Positions 60,458 to 64,000 of a stretch of DNA of 64,000 bases are shown piece after piece (within the stretch, counting starts at the first letter, position 1; every line of letters begins with the position of its first letter). The notes beneath the pieces are model-generated. The model did no database searches and had not been told where the DNA came from. It saw nothing but the letters and a program-made list of their open reading frames with translations. Where the stretch lies: positions 1,054,001 through 1,118,000 of the forward strand of contig NZ_QOVJ01000001.1 of assembly GCF_004104055.1 (NCBI RefSeq), read 5' to 3'. A program made the translations under genes and the position numbers. Source of the stretch: Leeuwenhoekiella aestuarii. Lineage in GTDB: Bacteria > Bacteroidota > Bacteroidia > Flavobacteriales > Flavobacteriaceae.

Positions 60458-61513
60458 TCAAAGTACCCCGAGGCCGGGAGCTTCACTCGGATATAATACA
60501 CCTTTTTTAAGCGAGAAAATTCCGGAAAAAGGATCATCTAAAATATCCAGATGTCCATCGAGATCAGCATATTTGATATTTGCTCGTGAAAGTGCAAAAT
60601 GCAAACCTGCTGAGATACCCAGGGCACACTCATCGATACAGCCCACCATGGCTTCAAATCCAGCTGATTTGGCTACTGAATTGATGTGCATGGCTTCGCG
60701 GATGCCGCCCACTTTCATGAGTTTGATGTTTACCATATTGATCCTGCTGTTTTGCGCAAGGCGAAAGGCATCTTCCAGATTTTTCAGGCTTTCGTCTGCC
60801 ATCACTGGCGTCGCGGTACGGTGTGTGATTTGCCCCATATTGTGATCTTTTCCCACTGCGGTGGGTTGTTCAAATATTTCGATTTTTGCAGTTTCAACCT
60901 GTTTTAAAAAGAGAAGCGCTTCGGCCACCGAATAGCCCTGATTGCCATCAAAGCGCAAAACCATGTCGGGATACAATTCGCGTATGCGGATCATTTTCTC
61001 AACATCCTCATCAACAGACAGCCCCCCTTTGACTTTCAATATAAAAAATCCTTGTTTGTGATATGTTGCAGCTGCTTTGAGTGTGTCTTCTACGGTGAGA
61101 ATACCAATGGTCATGCTTGTGGGAATGCTGTGCCGGTAACCGCCTAAAAACTGATAGAGCGGCACGTCCATTTTTCGGGACTTGAGATCCAGAAGTGCCA
61201 TATCGGTCATTGCTAATACCGAAGACGAAGTAGGAAGCAAGGTTTTTAGCTCTTCCAGAATTTGAACAGACATCATCGCATTTTTACCCAGCAAAAAAGG
61301 GATAAGGATATTTTCAATACTTTCTTTAGCCTGCGCCGGACTTTCAAGGGTTACTACTACATCAGGAGCAGCACAGCCAAAGCCGGTAAGTCCACTACTG
61401 GTGACTATTTTGAGTATAAAATTCGTGGTATGCGCTATTGTCTCATACGCGATGGTATACGGCTCCGAAAGCTTAAGGTCCAGTTGTTCAAAAGTGACTT
61501 GTTTTATCTTCAT
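60458..61513 (-). CDS. Enolase-superfamily enzyme (dipeptide epimerase/DgcA-like)
   Basis: 351 residues from the ATG at 61513; a TTG just upstream is possible. The muconate-lactonising/mandelate-racemase fold is clear: capping domain (MKIKQVTFEQLDLKLSEPYTI), barrel Lys in FFILKVKGGLS (KxK), metal ligands in VLRFDGNQGYSV (Asp), EIFEQPTA (Glu) and VMADESLKN (Asp), and the second acid-base Lys in NMVNIKLMKVGG. Members are L-Ala-D/L-Glu epimerases. The DUF1611 neighbour raises a second option: DgcA, which completes D-glutamate breakdown. Operon with 8 nt to the next gene. Confidence 0.87.
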   Translation of the reverse strand: MKIKQVTFEQLDLKLSEPYTIAYETIAHTTNFILKIVTSSGLTGFGCAAPDVVVTLESPAQAKESIENILIPFLLGKNAMMSVQILEELKTLLPTSSSVLAMTDMALLDLKSRKMDVPLYQFLGGYRHSIPTSMTIGILTVEDTLKAAATYHKQGFFILKVKGGLSVDEDVEKMIRIRELYPDMVLRFDGNQGYSVAEALLFLKQVETAKIEIFEQPTAVGKDHNMGQITHRTATPVMADESLKNLEDAFRLAQNSRINMVNIKLMKVGGIREAMHINSVAKSAGFEAMVGCIDECALGISAGLHFALSRANIKYADLDGHLDILDDPFSGIFSLKKGVLYPSEAPGLGVL

Positions 61514-61521
61514 CAAGTCGC

Positions 61522-62601
61522 TTAGTGTTTTTTAAGGTGTTGTTGCAATACACGGATCAATTTTTCTGATCCGTGGGCCAAAACATCAAAAGCCGGCAAA
61601 CCGGTTTCTTGTGTAATCGCTTCACAGGCGGGAATGATTTCGTCAGGTGTCATCCCCTCGTGATTTACGGTAACGGCAATTACTTTTCTCCCTGAGATCA
61701 CCTCAATGGCATTGATTTGTTCTTTCAAAGAATGCAGACGATACCCCGGGAACCCATCATATTCCACCCGTTTTGGAGCGTGCTGAAGCACTACGTAATC
61801 GGGTCTTCCTGCAGCCAGAATTTCAAAACCGCCGGGATAAGCAGGATTCATCAAGCTACCCTGACCTTCAATCACGATCACGTCTGGCTTTTCGTTTTTA
61901 TAAGCACTCACGACAGCATGCTCGATCTCACCCGAAACAAAATCGTTGATGCAACTGTCCATCACCATACTGTATTTGGCTCCCTGCATCCATGCAGTCT
62001 GTCCGGTACCTATCATCTCAGCCTTTAATCCCGCATGACGAAAACCGTGCACAATGATCCACGCGGTGGTGCGTTTCCCTATAGCCGAATCGGTACCTAA
62101 TACCGCCAATTTTAAGCAGTCAACCTGCTCGATGTCCCCTGTAAAAAAATGCAGTTTATCGCGATCGGGTGTTTTGCGTATATCGCGGATTTGCGAACCG
62201 TTCTCAGCTGCAAGTTCGACCAGGTTTTTATCATGGGTTAGAAAATCATGAAGTCCGCTGTCTACATACCAGCCTCGCTTCAATGCTTTTTGGATAGTTT
62301 CTTTAGCGATGGCTGGAAGTCTTCCGCCGTCAGGCGCAAGGCCTATCACCAGAGATTTGGGTAAGTTGTTTTGAGATTCCAGGGCACTGATCGCTGCATC
62401 AAAGTTTTCAAAAACAGGAATGCCGTTTGGTTTTTGGTCTAAAACTTCACCGGCATCTTTACCTGCGTATCTGTGATCGATCACGCCTACTACATCGTAG
62501 CGTTCGGTAAACCGTACGAGACCGTGTGCTGTTTTTCCGTTAGGGGTGTTGAAGGCGCCGTCACAATATACCAGGGCTTTGCCATCTATAGTTTGTTTCA
62601 T
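61522..62601 (-). CDS. DUF1611/DgcN-like protein, putative D-glutamate N-acetyltransferase
   Basis: A 359-residue protein of the DUF1611 family. The N-terminal Rossmann-like part has VGVIDHRYAGKDAGEVLDQK, and the C-terminal P-loop part has LAVLGTDSAIGKRTTAWII and PDVIVIEGQGSLMNPAYPGG. One member, DgcN of marine bacteria, acetylates D-glutamate, and its partner DgcA is an enolase-superfamily protein. Here the DUF1611 gene lies directly before such a gene, so the same pair is plausible. The family name does not prove the reaction. Four nt separate it from the PLP-enzyme gene. Confidence 0.82.
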   Translation of the reverse strand: MKQTIDGKALVYCDGAFNTPNGKTAHGLVRFTERYDVVGVIDHRYAGKDAGEVLDQKPNGIPVFENFDAAISALESQNNLPKSLVIGLAPDGGRLPAIAKETIQKALKRGWYVDSGLHDFLTHDKNLVELAAENGSQIRDIRKTPDRDKLHFFTGDIEQVDCLKLAVLGTDSAIGKRTTAWIIVHGFRHAGLKAEMIGTGQTAWMQGAKYSMVMDSCINDFVSGEIEHAVVSAYKNEKPDVIVIEGQGSLMNPAYPGGFEILAAGRPDYVVLQHAPKRVEYDGFPGYRLHSLKEQINAIEVISGRKVIAVTVNHEGMTPDEIIPACEAITQETGLPAFDVLAHGSEKLIRVLQQHLKKH

Positions 62602-62605
62602 AAGA

Positions 62606-63667
62606 TCAATATTTTGCAGTTAGTACCGCTACAAAGCGGTCTGGTTCTAAATTTAGTTTTTCGTCCAGTTCGAGTAAGCCAATAAGCCCGGCAGTAGATG
62701 CCGGCAATACGCGCATACTTTCTTTTTGAAGCAAAAGTGAGGTCATTTTTTTCAGTTTTGCATCGCTTATATTGAAAGCTTCCCCACCAGATTCTCGTAA
62801 GGCATAGAGGGCTTCTTCACCGTCAAAGCTGTGCCAGTTGATAAGCGGTTCGTTGTATTTGGTTTCTTTAATCGCCTCGGGTTTGAGGTCTTTGCATGCC
62901 TCAAGACCCAGTTTAAAAGACTGAATGATCGGATTTTTATGCGTGGAAGAAGCTGCGATCATTTTAGGGATTCGTGAGGTTTTCCCTCGTTTATAAAGAC
63001 TCACAAAACCACGGTAAATACCGGCGAAAAGAGTTCCATTAGAAACCGGTGCCGCGCAATATTTGGGTGCATCGCCCAATTCTTCTACAATCTCATTTGC
63101 AATCTGCGCATAAGCTGTAATTTGTAACGGCGTATTGGATCCGCCGGGATTGGCGTCGTACCAGTCGTTTTGCTGTGCCAGCAGGCTGCTGGCTTTTACG
63201 ACGTCTTCATAGCTGCCCGGAAGTCGTACGATATGGGCATTGAGCTTTTGCATTTCGGTAATGCGCTCAGTATGATACGTTTCCGGTATGTAGATCTGGC
63301 ACTGTATTCCTGCCAGGTTAGCGGCCAGGGCCACTGCTACTCCATAATTACCACAGGTAGCCAGGGAGACCATTTCGTATTCCCGCCGCAGCGCATCGTA
63401 AACCTGAGCAAATGCAATGCGGTCTTTTTGTGTACCCGTGGGATTGTCACCTTCATATTTGATGTACAATTGTCTGATATCAAACTCACGCTCTAATGAT
63501 TTTGCACGATTGAGTCCGGTATCACCCACTTCAAGATTTATAATGTCTTCAAAACTTTCCAGGCGGTCCACCAACGATTTGCTCTTATCTTTGACAAAAT
63601 CACTGAGTTTTTGCGTTTCTGAAGATACTTTTAAAGCTGCAGATTTTACACCATCACGTAGTAGCAC
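62606..63667 (-). CDS. Threonine-synthase-like PLP-dependent enzyme (fold type II)
   Basis: 353 residues from a GTG start (the first possible start; an in-frame stop precedes it). The fold type II features are YEGDNPTGTQKDRIAF with the PLP Lys near 84, TCGNYGVAVALAANLAG (phosphate/substrate Asn loop) and PASTAGLIGLL near the end. Homologues include threonine synthase, threonine dehydratase and D-amino acid lyases; the true substrate is not clear. It heads the operon with DUF1611 and the epimerase, so an amino-acid or dipeptide substrate is likely. Confidence 0.83.
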   Translation of the reverse strand: MLLRDGVKSAALKVSSETQKLSDFVKDKSKSLVDRLESFEDIINLEVGDTGLNRAKSLEREFDIRQLYIKYEGDNPTGTQKDRIAFAQVYDALRREYEMVSLATCGNYGVAVALAANLAGIQCQIYIPETYHTERITEMQKLNAHIVRLPGSYEDVVKASSLLAQQNDWYDANPGGSNTPLQITAYAQIANEIVEELGDAPKYCAAPVSNGTLFAGIYRGFVSLYKRGKTSRIPKMIAASSTHKNPIIQSFKLGLEACKDLKPEAIKETKYNEPLINWHSFDGEEALYALRESGGEAFNISDAKLKKMTSLLLQKESMRVLPASTAGLIGLLELDEKLNLEPDRFVAVLTAKY

Positions 63668-63697
63668 AGGTTATTTTAAATTTAAGGTAACGACTAG

Positions 63698-63721
63698 TTA
63701 GTTCTATAATATAAGAACTAA
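63698..63721. promoter_or_regulatory. Inverted repeat upstream of the PLP/DUF1611/epimerase operon
   Basis: TTAGTTCT (63698-63705) and AGAACTAA (63714-63721) are perfect inverted copies with an 8-nt AT-rich spacer, 31 nt before the GTG start. This is a likely operator for a dimeric repressor or activator. The remaining 63722-64000 has no clear gene apart from a candidate start near the end. Confidence 0.55.
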
Positions 63722-63943
63722 TGTAATATAATTTTGCAGTTGAGCTCGAAAGTATTTTGCTAAGGTTTTGTTAGCTTTTAGGAGGTAAATACATTATTTA
63801 CAGAGTGGTTTCCGTGTCTAAGATAAATTGCCAGAAGTGTGAAATTACGCAGCAAGTAAGATTAAGAATTGATTTTACGATAACTACTTTTTCTATGAGT
63901 GCAATGGTTAGTGAAGCAGCACTTGTGTAAATTTCATTTTTCT

Positions 63944-64000
63944 ATGGCGATGGCAAGAATAAAATCACCCCTATATATAAAGATGTATTTAGGACCTTAT
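63944..64000 (+). CDS. Possible start of a gene leaving the window
   Basis: ATG at 63944 (and again at 63950) opens a frame that is still open at the window end; the 19 visible residues (MAMARIKSPLYIKMYLGPY) begin basic and then turn hydrophobic. Too little is present to name it. Confidence 0.25.
   Translation, partial: MAMARIKSPLYIKMYLGPY

Noticed and set aside
63800-63930. Small frame with CQKC near the right end
   Set aside because: GTG-started, about 36 codons, with no recognisable domain or operon context.

Overview
The window looks like a chromosomal segment of a marine, polysaccharide-degrading member of the Bacteroidota, most likely Flavobacteriaceae. The signs are lipoprotein signals of the SCxx type, TonB receptors with a carboxypeptidase-like N-terminal domain, a fused CcoN-CcoO cbb3 oxidase, DUF4369/TlpA lipoproteins, secreted GH39/GH43/sulfatase enzymes, and TAnnTTTG-like promoters. 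No genus is assigned. No rRNA, tRNA or CRISPR array was recognised.

Layout. 0-7.4 kb: two VOC proteins, a small lipoprotein, a His-rich small protein with a TonB receptor (probable metal uptake), a cupin, a YgiD-type dioxygenase and a secreted esterase. 7.5-9.2 kb: a GH39 enzyme. 9.2-10.5 kb: a repeat cluster. 10.5-11.6 kb: a DUF3037/HipA-like pair. 11.9-18.6 kb: a PadR-HAAS-serine hydrolase operon, an alpha/beta hydrolase, a rhodanese and a GH43-like protein. 19.5-24 kb: a Tat-exported Gfo/Idh oxidoreductase, a gluconolactonase-like lipoprotein, a TM2 protein and a sulfatase. 25.7-35.2 kb: an AT-rich accessory region. It holds a DUF3800-like protein, an OLD-family ATPase/TOPRIM nuclease with a short UvrD-like helicase (Gabija-like), several orphan lipoproteins, a rhomboid remnant, a tandem-repeat lipoprotein, and an XRE regulator with a TlpA-type lipoprotein. 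35-44.8 kb: an MFS exporter, MsrA, DUF6503, TlpA, then a GH43/GH-A/aldose-epimerase operon. 45-57.3 kb: HemN, the complete cbb3 oxidase and assembly cluster (ccoS, ccoNO, ccoQ, ccoP, ccoG, a small Cys-rich ORF, fixH, TauE/SafE), a copper P-type ATPase and a Crp/Fnr regulator. 57.3-60.3 kb: two paralogous GH43 enzymes. 60.4-63.7 kb: a three-gene operon (enolase-superfamily epimerase, DUF1611/DgcN-like, PLP enzyme) consistent with D-glutamate or dipeptide metabolism.

Two signals stand out. First, the gene-free gaps (9.2-10.5, 18.6-19.5, 24-25.3, 37.4-38.4, 39.2-40.6 and 46.8-47.4 kb) are filled by one dispersed repeat family. Each unit is a ~125-135 nt giant imperfect palindrome running from GGCCTA to TAAGCCTAGA, followed by a T-run and usually a second hairpin. 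At least four stem sequence classes exist, and both arms change together, so structure rather than sequence is conserved. Second, the low-GC accessory block carries the Gabija-like pair with an unusually short helicase, preceded by a DUF3800-like gene and an imperfect palindrome.

Regulation is visible in a few places: TGAC-N4-GTCA boxes exactly 23 nt upstream of -7-like elements before the oxidase, copper ATPase and HemN genes; direct-repeat operators before the PadR and XRE genes; and an inverted repeat before the D-glutamate-type operon.
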